From NCBI GenBank assembly GCA_023250755.1, contig JAHFAC010000038.1:1-10513 (forward strand): 10,513 bases of DNA. The letters are read 5' to 3'. The notes under the pieces were generated by a model. That model saw only the letters and a program-made list of their open reading frames with translations, made no database searches and was not told the DNA's origin. Every line of letters starts with the position of its first letter. Position 1 is the stretch's first letter. The stretch comes from Bacteriovoracaceae bacterium. Lineage in GTDB: Bacteria > Bdellovibrionota > UBA1018. Position numbers and translations under genes: made by a program. Shown here one piece after another: positions 1 to 7,355 of this stretch.

Positions 1-2
1 TT

Positions 3-89
3 TCAGCCATGGCCTTTGCCAATTTCTATATTTCTTAAGTTGAAACTCGGTACACCAGCCCCATTGGAACTGGAAAAGCGGCAAAAAAG
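3..89 (+). pseudogene. Upstream in-frame remnant of the amine oxidase gene, interrupted by TAA at 36-38
   Basis: Frame 3 reads SAMAFANFYIS, then TAA (36-38), then VETRYTSPIGTGKAAKKM running straight into ATG 90. Both sides look like the family pattern in which a small-residue/aromatic helix is followed by a Pro-x-Gly loop and a helix leading to the FAD-contacting strand. Because both flanks are in the same frame, a single nonsense change is simpler than a frameshift. No ATG, GTG or TTG lies in this frame between 39 and 89. The alternatives are a real nonsense mutation (pseudogene), a sequencing or assembly error, or readthrough. Only 36 nt precede the stop, so the upstream gene cannot be judged here. 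Confidence 0.5.
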
Positions 90-971
90 ATGAGCGAAAT
101 ACTCGATGGACGATCCAATGTCACCCTTCTTACCGAAGCTCCAGTCGGAAGAATCTTAAATAGTAAAAACCCAAAGGGTGAAAATCAAGTTGAAGTGACC
201 TATTTACAACAAGATTCAAGCGGAAAACAAAGACCTCATCACGTCACCTCCCACTATCTGGTTTATTCCGCTCAGCTCAAAATAGCCCCAACGCTGATCC
301 AAGGATTTAAGGATGCGCCTGAAAAACGCACGCGTGACCAAGCGGCACTCATGTCTCAGATGGGTTATTCACATTATTCGGTTCATAACATCAAAGTGAA
401 GGGCCATCCCTATCGCCTTACTTACGATACATGGACGCGCGGTACTGATTACACAGAAGATGATTTTACAGATATTATCCTGGGTCGGTGGATGGAACTC
501 AAAGGTTATGATGGATTCAAAGACTTTACACAAGATCCGCAAGGTGATGGCATCATGACGATCTATCATCCTCTTTCCCAGAAATGGATTGGCAAAGGCT
601 ACACCGAAAAGCAAGCGGCTGAAATTGCCAACTCCGCGGCTAATCGAATGCTAGAACTCTATTCACCAATGCTCAAAGCATTGGATCCTGAGTCTGCAAA
701 AAATTCCGAGAAAACAGACCTTAAAATGCTCAAAATTAAGACGAGCCGTTGGCCCTTCTCAGTTCATATCGCAAAGCCGGGTCACTTCATCACTGATGCA
801 AAAATACTCCGTCAACCCTTCGGGAACATCTTCTTTGGAAATAATAATTTGGGTACACCAGCATTTGAAGAAGCCCTCTTTCGCGGCCATTGTGCCGCGA
901 ATAATATCCTGGCTCGAATGAGTCCGCAATTTAAGAACGAGCCTTGGAGCCGATGTCCGCTAGATAAGTGA
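90..971 (+). CDS. FAD-dependent amine oxidase-like protein, C-terminal part (5' disrupted)
   Basis: This 293-residue reading frame matches the C-terminal half of flavin-containing amine oxidases / NAD(P)-FAD oxidoreductases, which oxidise amines using bound FAD. The clearest signature is near the C-terminus (residues about 252-270, NNLGTPAFEEALFRGHCAA), the usual end of the FAD-binding domain, where the G-x-PAFEEAL-RG--AA helix packs on the flavin. Residues 10-22 (NVTLLTEAPVGRI) fit the 'v-l-t-a-V--I' strand after the substrate-domain crossover. The N-terminal dinucleotide-binding GxGxxG motif is not in the window. ATG 90 is probably not the native start: it has no good ribosome binding site, and the same frame upstream (39-89) reads as family-like sequence back to a TAA at 36-38. 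No signal peptide is visible. It converges on the minus-strand gene ending at 1008. The family is fairly sure, the substrate unknown. This may be the tail of a broken gene. Confidence 0.72.
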   Translation: MSEILDGRSNVTLLTEAPVGRILNSKNPKGENQVEVTYLQQDSSGKQRPHHVTSHYLVYSAQLKIAPTLIQGFKDAPEKRTRDQAALMSQMGYSHYSVHNIKVKGHPYRLTYDTWTRGTDYTEDDFTDIILGRWMELKGYDGFKDFTQDPQGDGIMTIYHPLSQKWIGKGYTEKQAAEIANSAANRMLELYSPMLKALDPESAKNSEKTDLKMLKIKTSRWPFSVHIAKPGHFITDAKILRQPFGNIFFGNNNLGTPAFEEALFRGHCAANNILARMSPQFKNEPWSRCPLDK

Positions 972-1007
972 GCATTTTTTAGCGGCAATCTCAACGCGTG
1001 AGCTGGT

Positions 1008-2846
1008 CTACTTTGGATCAATTTTTGGATCAAAGTCTTTCGGGATCGGTAACCGGTGATCCGCTACGACATAAAATACCACAGGCACCCGATCCACACC
1101 GGCTGGCCCAGTAAGAGAAACAGCCACCCATCCTGGATTCACCAATTCAGCTTTGTCGCTTTCTTTACGAAGATCTAAAATTTCAGCCAACTGTTCGTTC
1201 CCATAAGGTGCCTTCCAAACTTGATGCGCTAGTGGATTAGGATGCTCATAAAGATTGAGTGGAGTCACAACTGGTTTCTTTCCAATTTTGTTACTCGCGT
1301 AGCTATCCAAAGCCCCTGGCAAGTGGTATTCGTTTACAAATCGATCACCCACCGGAATATTTTGAAACCAACTGGTGCAATTATCATATCCACCTTTTTT
1401 ACAGTAATACTCCACTGATTGGACAAGCGATGGATTTGCCGGAACATTGGGCTGTTCTCCCAATAACCAAGGTCGCAAGGCCGCACCATTAGAAGAATAT
1501 CCACCGACATCGGCAGCACCTGCCAATCTAAAAAATTGGTCTGCTCGCTGGCCCTCAGTTGAGCTGAGGAGAATGTGAGGCATAATGGTTTCTGAACTGG
1601 GCAAACGCAAAGTCGCCGCCAGACGGCCATAAGCACCCGTCCTTCCGTTAAAAGCGACAAAGAGAGTCCCCTGCTGAGGGGTATGAACATGAACTAAATA
1701 ATCCTTGGACTTAAGCAATCGCAAATACTCACTCAAAGATTGCTGACTCAAAGCTACAACGAGCCGTTTAGGCCCTTGGCCCGAACTTCCACCCTTGCAC
1801 CCATTAGTTGCGTATTTCGGAAAAGATCGAACCACGGTCGCAGCACCAGTTGACTTGATATACTGGCCCAATAAACTTTCTGGCGTCGGCTTCAAAGGAT
1901 TACCGCCATGAAGTTTGAGCTGAACTTCTTCGAGAGTCATCTCACCCAAAGCCCTTCGTAAAATATGAAAATCAGCACCGCCCTCGAATAATGCCTTAAT
2001 TCTGGAAGAAATCGTCTCAGCTGGAACTTCACCCTCCAAGATTTCTAGAAATGCTGTTTCAAGTTTGCTTGATAGCGATTTATGAGTGCGATCTGATTTC
2101 ACAGCTTCAAGAACTTTTTCCAAGTTAAGAACAAAATCTGGCATCTCTACATCCGCCAGCAAGAAACCCACCGCCTCATCCGGCATAAAGACCTGAATTT
2201 TCGGATGCAATTTTTTTATTTGATCATATAAAGCCTGGGTTCTTTTATAACTCCCGAGAATGTCAGCGGGTAATATGCCGGCACCCGCTTCGTCTCCTCT
2301 TAAAAATTTCTGGGCTGCATTAGAAATTTCAGTACTCTCTGCCAATTCAACGAAACGAAGACTTCCCTTTTCAGCCTCTCCTAGCTCTTCCAGCGTTAAA
2401 TACCGTGTGATCAATTTTTTTAATATTTTTGACTGATCAGGATTCAATTTGAAATTTTCAAGATCCTCTGCATTTATGTTCCCTGATTGTCGAAGTTCTG
2501 ACTCAATTTTTGACACTTGTTCTTCAAGACGTACCTTCAACAAAAGCGTGTCTGGATCTTGTAAGGAAAGACGCCCAATCAATAAATCCATATCTACGCC
2601 GCTTGAGAGAGATCGTCCCATCAGAGCCTCAGATAATTTCTGTCCTTCTGTGCTCTTAAAAATGGCTCGACCCAGTGACGAATCTAAAATTCGGGTCAAC
2701 TCAGGGGTCCCTCCCCAGACGGGTAAGCTCAGAGTGGCCCAACTCAAAAAAACTCCAAAAAAAGCCATGCTGCACTCTCTTAAAAACAGCTGGCCAATTT
2801 TCTTACGATTAGATTTATTTCTCCTCACAACACTTCTTCCCTTCAT
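1008..2846 (-). CDS. Secreted paralogous protein A of unknown function
   Basis: I do not recognise a named family. From ATG 2846 the protein is 612 aa; a TTG at 2852 would add two residues (numbering here is from TTG), and a GTG at 2828 sits behind a better Shine-Dalgarno-like AAGGGA. A basic N-terminus (RRNKSNRKK) and a hydrophobic stretch (about 29-47) suggest export or a membrane anchor. Residues 50-82 hold a module shared with both sister proteins (LTRILDSSLGR ... LMGRSL). A helical middle (about 100-330) contains LRRALGEMTLEE and PESLLGQYI, also found in B. The C-terminal region (about 360-605) has VHTP, STEGQR, a C-x7-C pair (C484, C492) running into CTSW---IPVGD, NPGW, and RVPVVFYVVADHR. 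It starts 8 nt after the stop codon of B and is probably co-transcribed and coupled to it. Structure could make it a papain-like (NlpC/LRAT-type) enzyme or a binding protein; neither is shown. Confidence 0.8.
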   Translation of the reverse strand: MKGRSVVRRNKSNRKKIGQLFLRECSMAFFGVFLSWATLSLPVWGGTPELTRILDSSLGRAIFKSTEGQKLSEALMGRSLSSGVDMDLLIGRLSLQDPDTLLLKVRLEEQVSKIESELRQSGNINAEDLENFKLNPDQSKILKKLITRYLTLEELGEAEKGSLRFVELAESTEISNAAQKFLRGDEAGAGILPADILGSYKRTQALYDQIKKLHPKIQVFMPDEAVGFLLADVEMPDFVLNLEKVLEAVKSDRTHKSLSSKLETAFLEILEGEVPAETISSRIKALFEGGADFHILRRALGEMTLEEVQLKLHGGNPLKPTPESLLGQYIKSTGAATVVRSFPKYATNGCKGGSSGQGPKRLVVALSQQSLSEYLRLLKSKDYLVHVHTPQQGTLFVAFNGRTGAYGRLAATLRLPSSETIMPHILLSSTEGQRADQFFRLAGAADVGGYSSNGAALRPWLLGEQPNVPANPSLVQSVEYYCKKGGYDNCTSWFQNIPVGDRFVNEYHLPGALDSYASNKIGKKPVVTPLNLYEHPNPLAHQVWKAPYGNEQLAEILDLRKESDKAELVNPGWVAVSLTGPAGVDRVPVVFYVVADHRLPIPKDFDPKIDPK

Positions 2847-2854
2847 TTTCAATT

Positions 2855-4603
2855 TTAATAAGCATTCACGCTCAAGCCAAAATCAGGCGCAATCGGTGCT
2901 CGATGATCCTGAACAATAAGAAAAACAAAAGGCACGCGTTCCACCGGCGCAGCCCCTGTCATCGAAATTAAAACCCAGCCTGGATTGGCCAGCTCTGCAC
3001 CCAGATTTTGCTGAGAAAGCCCAATCACATCCGCGAACTGCTTATTACCGCTAAAAGGCTTCCAAACTCTCTTGAGCAAATCAGCATCAGGTCCTGTCGC
3101 GAGATAATCCCCTAGCATTTGCACTCGAGGTGCCGGGCTCCTAGGATCGGTATTTCCTGCATGCCGATCGATCACGCCTGGAAAACTATATTCTGATACG
3201 AGTGTATCCCCAATCGGCATATTACCGACCCAATGAGTGCAAGAACTATAAGCACCTGTCGCACAATAAGGCCGTGCAACTCCAGCTGGAACGGGCAAAG
3301 TCCAAGGCTGTTGTGCATATCCACCTAACTTGCTCCCGAGGTCAAAATACTGAGCTAAGCGCTGGCCCTCAGTTGACTTTAAAACCACCTGAGGCATGAG
3401 TGTCCCTAAGCTAGGAAACCTCATCTCAGCATTTAAATTTGCATAACTCCCATGTCTCCCCTTAAAAGCAACGTGAAGAGTCCCCTGTGACGGAGTGTGC
3501 ACCTGCATAAAAAGATTCTCTCCCGTCATGAACTCCAGGTACTTTTCAAACGACTCCTGGCTCAATGCTACGACCAAACGCTGGGGTCCTTGCGGATCAG
3601 TAGCAAGTGGTCCACGCGGGAAAGTCCGCACCACCGTAGCAGCCCCGGTCTCCGCAATGTAACGACCGAGCAAACTCTCCGGTGACGGCCTGAGCGGATC
3701 TCCGCCATAAATCAAGCGCTGCGTTTCTTCCAATGTCATATCGCCCATCGCTCGTCTTAACGTGGCGAGATCAGCCGTACCACTCAAAGCGTCAACCCGT
3801 GCCGCAATCGTATCTGCAGGCACTTTTCCTTGGAGCATCGCTCTGACTGCATTTTTGAATTTTTCACCCAATGTCGCTGCACTTGAATCGGCGGCAATGG
3901 CCTCCGTTACCCTGTAGAAATGATCGACAAAAGTGCGCATTTCTTGATCCGTTAAAAGCTCCAGCATCGCCTCTTTGGGAAGGAGAGAGTGTAGATCTGA
4001 GCCTACCGCAAGCAAGCGATCGACCGTCTGGAATGCGACAACAGCATCTAGATTCACTCGTTCACGAGACCATCTTTCGAGAATACCCATCAACTCAGCA
4101 ACATGGCTTTCAGTGCTTCCGCCCATTAAAAAAGCTTGTGCATTGGCACTCAAAGCTTGATTTTCAATTAAAGGACGAAAGCGAGTAAAAAATTCATCGC
4201 CTAATTCTTCATTAAAAACGGCTCGCAAATTTTCCAGCTTTTGGGACTCTGCCGCCCAGTTGATGGTGGTGCCAAACGCATTTTCTCCTGCACTTCGCTC
4301 AGCATAGCGCACTCCCACTCGATTGAGTCGCTCTTGGATCCGTTGGGCTGTACGCGCCATCCCTGGGCGCTCTAAAGTTGCGATCAACCTTGAAGTACTT
4401 TCGGTGGTTGGAACCTCTGCTCCAACCAAAGCCCTCACCAGCTCACTCCCGCGCCATCCCTCACCGAAAAACAAACGCCCTGCAGAGGATTCAAGAATCT
4501 GCCGAAGCGGTAACTCGGCTGCAAAAACAGGAGGAAGTGACAGCGCTAAACCCAACACCGCAGCAATAGTCAAAAGCCAGAACGAACGAATGAGTTTTTT
4601 CAT
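2855..4603 (-). CDS. Secreted paralogous protein B of unknown function
   Basis: This 582-residue protein is a close paralog of A along most of its length, with no family name that I recognise. A classic Sec signal peptide is visible: KK at 2-3, a hydrophobic core about 8-23, and likely cleavage after VFA (residue 28). The conserved N-terminal module follows directly (LRQILESSAGR-FF---RGSELVRALVG, residues 33-61). The middle is helical and Ala/Leu/Glu-rich. The A-like core includes LRRAMGDMTLEE (282-293), PESLLGRYI, GAATVVRTFP and RLVVALSQ. The C-terminal part has VHTPSQGTL, KSTEGQRLAQYF, C447-x7-C455 in CTHW---MPIGD, NPGW and RVPFVFLIVQDHRAPI. The start at 4603 is well supported by GGGGAGGA ten bases upstream. 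It is the first gene of a two-gene minus-strand unit, and A follows with almost no gap. It probably works in the periplasm or outside the cell. Confidence 0.85.
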   Translation of the reverse strand: MKKLIRSFWLLTIAAVLGLALSLPPVFAAELPLRQILESSAGRLFFGEGWRGSELVRALVGAEVPTTESTSRLIATLERPGMARTAQRIQERLNRVGVRYAERSAGENAFGTTINWAAESQKLENLRAVFNEELGDEFFTRFRPLIENQALSANAQAFLMGGSTESHVAELMGILERWSRERVNLDAVVAFQTVDRLLAVGSDLHSLLPKEAMLELLTDQEMRTFVDHFYRVTEAIAADSSAATLGEKFKNAVRAMLQGKVPADTIAARVDALSGTADLATLRRAMGDMTLEETQRLIYGGDPLRPSPESLLGRYIAETGAATVVRTFPRGPLATDPQGPQRLVVALSQESFEKYLEFMTGENLFMQVHTPSQGTLHVAFKGRHGSYANLNAEMRFPSLGTLMPQVVLKSTEGQRLAQYFDLGSKLGGYAQQPWTLPVPAGVARPYCATGAYSSCTHWVGNMPIGDTLVSEYSFPGVIDRHAGNTDPRSPAPRVQMLGDYLATGPDADLLKRVWKPFSGNKQFADVIGLSQQNLGAELANPGWVLISMTGAAPVERVPFVFLIVQDHRAPIAPDFGLSVNAY

Positions 4604-4613
4604 GAAATAAAAA

Positions 4614-4621
4614 TCCTCCCC
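4614..4621 (-). promoter_or_regulatory. Strong ribosome binding site of gene B
   Basis: On the minus strand GGGGAGGA lies 10 nt before ATG 4603, a near-ideal Shine-Dalgarno sequence. It fixes the start of gene B and contrasts with gene A, whose ATG/TTG start has no obvious site of its own and may depend on translation coming from B. Confidence 0.75.
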
Positions 4622-4733
4622 AGAAAAAGAGTTAACTTAGGTGCCTCCTAACAGAAATATTGCATTGAGTCAAATATGTAGACACGGTGCATAAATTGAG
4701 TTAGACAAAAAACTTCTCAGGGATAAAAACCAT

Positions 4734-4739
4734 AGGGGA
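4734..4739 (+). promoter_or_regulatory. Ribosome binding site of gene C
   Basis: AGGGGA sits 6 nt before ATG 4746. This supports that start, which also gives a proper signal peptide. Confidence 0.6.
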
Positions 4740-4745
4740 TTTTTC

Positions 4746-7355
4746 ATGAAACGTTTAAGATTCTCTTTTCCTAAGTCTATTTTCACGATTTTTTTCGCTA
4801 TTTCGTGGCTTTTTTCAGTCGCAGCATTGGGTGAAAACCTAAAATCAAGCAGCTCTAAAAATCAAACTCAAACTCTGGGACTTTCGGGTGAGACCTCAAT
4901 CACACTACGTGAATTACTCGAGTCCGTTGAGGGTCGATTTCTCCTGACCGAAACCGAAAGAGGAGCTGAAATCACGGAGCGAGTGCTCGGAAGAAGACTT
5001 GCAAACCCCACCGACTTCAATGCTTTTTTAGAAAAAATCAGCCAAAGCAGCTTAAAACCGCTGGCAAATCGTCTTGCCGAACGGATCGGGCGAATCAAAG
5101 AGCGGTATGAAGCTCAATTTCCCCGCCAAGATAAGGTGGATTTTCTCCTTGAAGATCAAAAAGCGGTTCTTCGCGGATTCGCAAGCAAAGAACTTAAAAT
5201 CGAAATCCTCGATACCTCTGCTCATTCTGCCGGCAATACGGTACGCGAAACTTTCATTCGAATGGTCGAATCCCGCCCAGGCACTCCCCCTACTCTTCGT
5301 TATCCCCTAGGCATCGATCCCATGATCCACCCGGATTGGAATCTCCAATTCGGCTTCGAATCTGAGTACACGCTCTCTGAAACTGAAAAACTCTTGGAAG
5401 TCTATGGACCTCGGCCCTCCTTTGGAATTGCACCTGAGCAGTGGCTCCATCAAATGAGCGGAGCCGAACGGGTCCAATGGGTCAAAGCGAATATCAGCCG
5501 ACTTTTTCCCGCTCAACGCGTCCAGGGCGGGTTGGTTAAATTAGCTAACGAGCCTGAGCTCGGTTTTTTGCCCGATTTTGTTATTCTCGACTCCACCCTG
5601 AATCTCGAAATTATTTTAAGCCCTGTTCAAACGCTTGAAGAATGGGTGCGCAACATTACGACCCTGAACAAGCGCTTTGGAACCGGATCCATGCAGGGCA
5701 CCGTGAGCTGTCCCTCGGATGCCTTTTTTGGCAGAGGCTTCGGAAAATCCGCACAGGAGGCCACCGAAGAAAATCTTGGTTTTTTTACTGTCGGAAGCGA
5801 AATGGATGCCTTAGAAAAATTAGAAGTTGGGGCCGCCCGCTATCAAGCGGATCCGACCCGAGCCGTTGCCAATACCTTTAAACACCCTTTTTTAGGGCCG
5901 CTCACCCGCGCTAAACAAGAAAGACTGCTCAACTTTCTCCAATCCAACGCGGTAGAAGAGCTCTTTGACCCGACCACTTTGAGATCTATCAGCGGAAGTG
6001 ATGCCTCTTTTAAATACATTGGCTCCACGGCCTACCGTCCTGACATCATAGGTCCCTCTCGCGTCATCATGGAGGTCAGGGACGCACATAATCATATGCC
6101 AACGCTCATGGATCGAATTCTTAGAAATGTATTTTACCTGCAGTATGGACGAGCGGGATTTCGCCAAACCTCCAGACTTCAAGCTTTTGATGCTGTCGCA
6201 GATTTTGAAAAACTCAGCCAAGAAATCCAGATTTTTTTGAAAGAACTTTTTCCTCAAGCAACGCTACCCAATGTTCAGTATAATGATGCCGAAACCACTG
6301 CTCTTCAAGTCTATCGAAATTTCGCTTATCCCTTACGAAACTGGAACGATCACATCGCTCTCTTCGGAGATTCTGGTTTGGCACAGAAGATTTCTGAAGC
6401 CCAGCGATCCTATTTGAACGCTCTGCAGTCCATTGAGGGGGATTTTCGGGCAACCCGAATTTCGCGTGAACAAGCCTCTCTGCGCGTTCAGGGAGCCCTC
6501 ACGCAATTCGCAGCCGATACAAAAGTATTGCAAGCCCTACGCTCCTGGCAGGCCAAACATCTTTTCAATGATCCGCGATGGGCCAGCTATGTAACACTCA
6601 TGATGAATGAAATGAGCCCACTCGCTGAGGCTTTTGCCAGCAGCAATTGGCAAGGCTCACTCAACTCCAAGGTGACACGACTCCTCTCTCGCTGGCCAAG
6701 AAACGTGGCTTGGGTCGATATGGGACAAAGACGGGCATTGATTGTATCCGGATCGGATCTTACTCCGGAGCAAATCACCCAACTTCGGCAGGATTACCTT
6801 GACGCTTTGTCAGAAGGGACCCTCTCCTTTTCCCTTGAGGGTGAAGAAAGAAATCTCGCTCTTCGTTTGGGAAACCGGCTCTTTCAAAAAACAACCCAAG
6901 CTCTTTCGCAATCAAACTATCCCGAAAAACCTTGGCCTCGAACTGAAACCGTGATCACCCTGAAACCAGAAGAAGAATTGAAACTGAGATTTTACGTAGA
7001 GGCGGGAAAAGCAGACCCTTTCATGGTATTCGGAAACGAAACCCCTCAAGGCTGTGTTTCAGGAAAAACCCGGGGCGATCTTCGCGATAATCGTCCCCTC
7101 CTTCCGATGGAAGGACATAACGGGACCACCTGGGTAACAACAGCCCCCATCGGCGCTAACTCGCACATCCCTCTCGCCGAACTGCTGGGCGCTGACATAG
7201 ACCAAGGCCTTCATGCAAACCCTGTTTTATGGTTCAAATACCTTCAGAGCGCTGCGCCATCGGATCGAATCCCGTTCATGGTCTATTGGACTCCCGAAAC
7301 ACTGCAAAATGCTCAGTTAAGCTTCTTGCATACTCATACTCATACTTATAAATGA
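4746..7355 (+). CDS. Secreted protein C with a glutamine-synthetase-fold / amidoligase-like central domain
   Basis: This 869-residue protein has a Sec-type signal peptide (KRLR at 2-5, hydrophobic core about 11-28, cleavage near VAALG). Residues 53-85 repeat the N-terminal module of A and B (LRELLESVEGRFLL---RGAEI--RVLGRRL). The central region (about 195-470) resembles carboxylate-amine ligases of the GCS2/amidoligase type. It shows a G-x-E-x-E strand (FGFESEY, E205 and E207), a second acidic strand with Ser-Pro (NLEIILSP, E288), and a late R--MEVRD segment (R439, E443, R445). In known members such residues bind Mg-ATP and substrate. A helical linker follows (about 475-720). The last part (about 735-850) matches the C-terminal module of A and B (LKPEEELKLRF, TTW---APIGA, RIPFMVYW), but the CT-W cysteine is replaced by Gly793. 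It ends in HTHTHTYK. The ligase assignment is from motifs only, and ATP is not expected outside the cytoplasm, so activity is doubtful. Confidence 0.82.
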   Translation: MKRLRFSFPKSIFTIFFAISWLFSVAALGENLKSSSSKNQTQTLGLSGETSITLRELLESVEGRFLLTETERGAEITERVLGRRLANPTDFNAFLEKISQSSLKPLANRLAERIGRIKERYEAQFPRQDKVDFLLEDQKAVLRGFASKELKIEILDTSAHSAGNTVRETFIRMVESRPGTPPTLRYPLGIDPMIHPDWNLQFGFESEYTLSETEKLLEVYGPRPSFGIAPEQWLHQMSGAERVQWVKANISRLFPAQRVQGGLVKLANEPELGFLPDFVILDSTLNLEIILSPVQTLEEWVRNITTLNKRFGTGSMQGTVSCPSDAFFGRGFGKSAQEATEENLGFFTVGSEMDALEKLEVGAARYQADPTRAVANTFKHPFLGPLTRAKQERLLNFLQSNAVEELFDPTTLRSISGSDASFKYIGSTAYRPDIIGPSRVIMEVRDAHNHMPTLMDRILRNVFYLQYGRAGFRQTSRLQAFDAVADFEKLSQEIQIFLKELFPQATLPNVQYNDAETTALQVYRNFAYPLRNWNDHIALFGDSGLAQKISEAQRSYLNALQSIEGDFRATRISREQASLRVQGALTQFAADTKVLQALRSWQAKHLFNDPRWASYVTLMMNEMSPLAEAFASSNWQGSLNSKVTRLLSRWPRNVAWVDMGQRRALIVSGSDLTPEQITQLRQDYLDALSEGTLSFSLEGEERNLALRLGNRLFQKTTQALSQSNYPEKPWPRTETVITLKPEEELKLRFYVEAGKADPFMVFGNETPQGCVSGKTRGDLRDNRPLLPMEGHNGTTWVTTAPIGANSHIPLAELLGADIDQGLHANPVLWFKYLQSAAPSDRIPFMVYWTPETLQNAQLSFLHTHTHTYK
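7329..7346 (+). repeat. Hexanucleotide tandem repeat (CATACT)x3 at the end of gene C
   Basis: Three perfect copies of CATACT encode the HTHTHT of the protein's C-terminus, nine codons before the stop. Because the unit is 6 bp, copy-number change would lengthen or shorten the His-Thr tail without shifting the frame. It is short and may be chance or a small metal-binding tail. Confidence 0.75.

Larger units (their letters stand above)
4604..4745. promoter_or_regulatory. Divergent control region between genes B and C
   Basis: This 142-bp gap must hold the promoters of the minus-strand B-A unit and of plus-strand gene C. Candidate elements, all by eye: a 9-bp palindrome TTGAGTCAA (4665-4673) that reads as a -35-like TTGAGT on the plus strand and TTGACT on the minus strand; a plus-strand -10-like CATAAA (4690-4695) with a long 19-bp spacer; and TTGAGT and TAGACA each occurring twice (4665 and 4696; 4679 and 4702). 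Small dyads AGTTAACT (4630-4637) and TTAGG-tgcct-CCTAA (4636-4651) lie nearer gene B. The minus-strand -10 is poor (TAGGAG). The region surely contains regulation, but the exact boxes are uncertain. Confidence 0.45.

Noticed and set aside
957..985. Inverted repeat CCGCTA ... TAGCGG with a T run, at the end of the amine oxidase gene, as a terminator
   Set aside because: The T run lies inside the loop rather than after the stem, and neither strand has a U tract following the hairpin.
1553..1569. Perfect dyad CCTCAG-ttgag-CTGAGG
   Set aside because: It lies in the middle of gene A and results from the codons for the conserved STEGQ segment; the matching segment in B lacks the dyad.
3871..4188. 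Plus-strand open frame of 105 codons
   Set aside because: It is antisense to well-conserved gene B, has no recognisable motif or ribosome binding site, and its composition looks like a shadow frame.
4604..4745. A small RNA, riboswitch or tRNA in the divergent gap
   Set aside because: I see only short dyads and promoter-like boxes, and no cloverleaf or extended conserved secondary structure.
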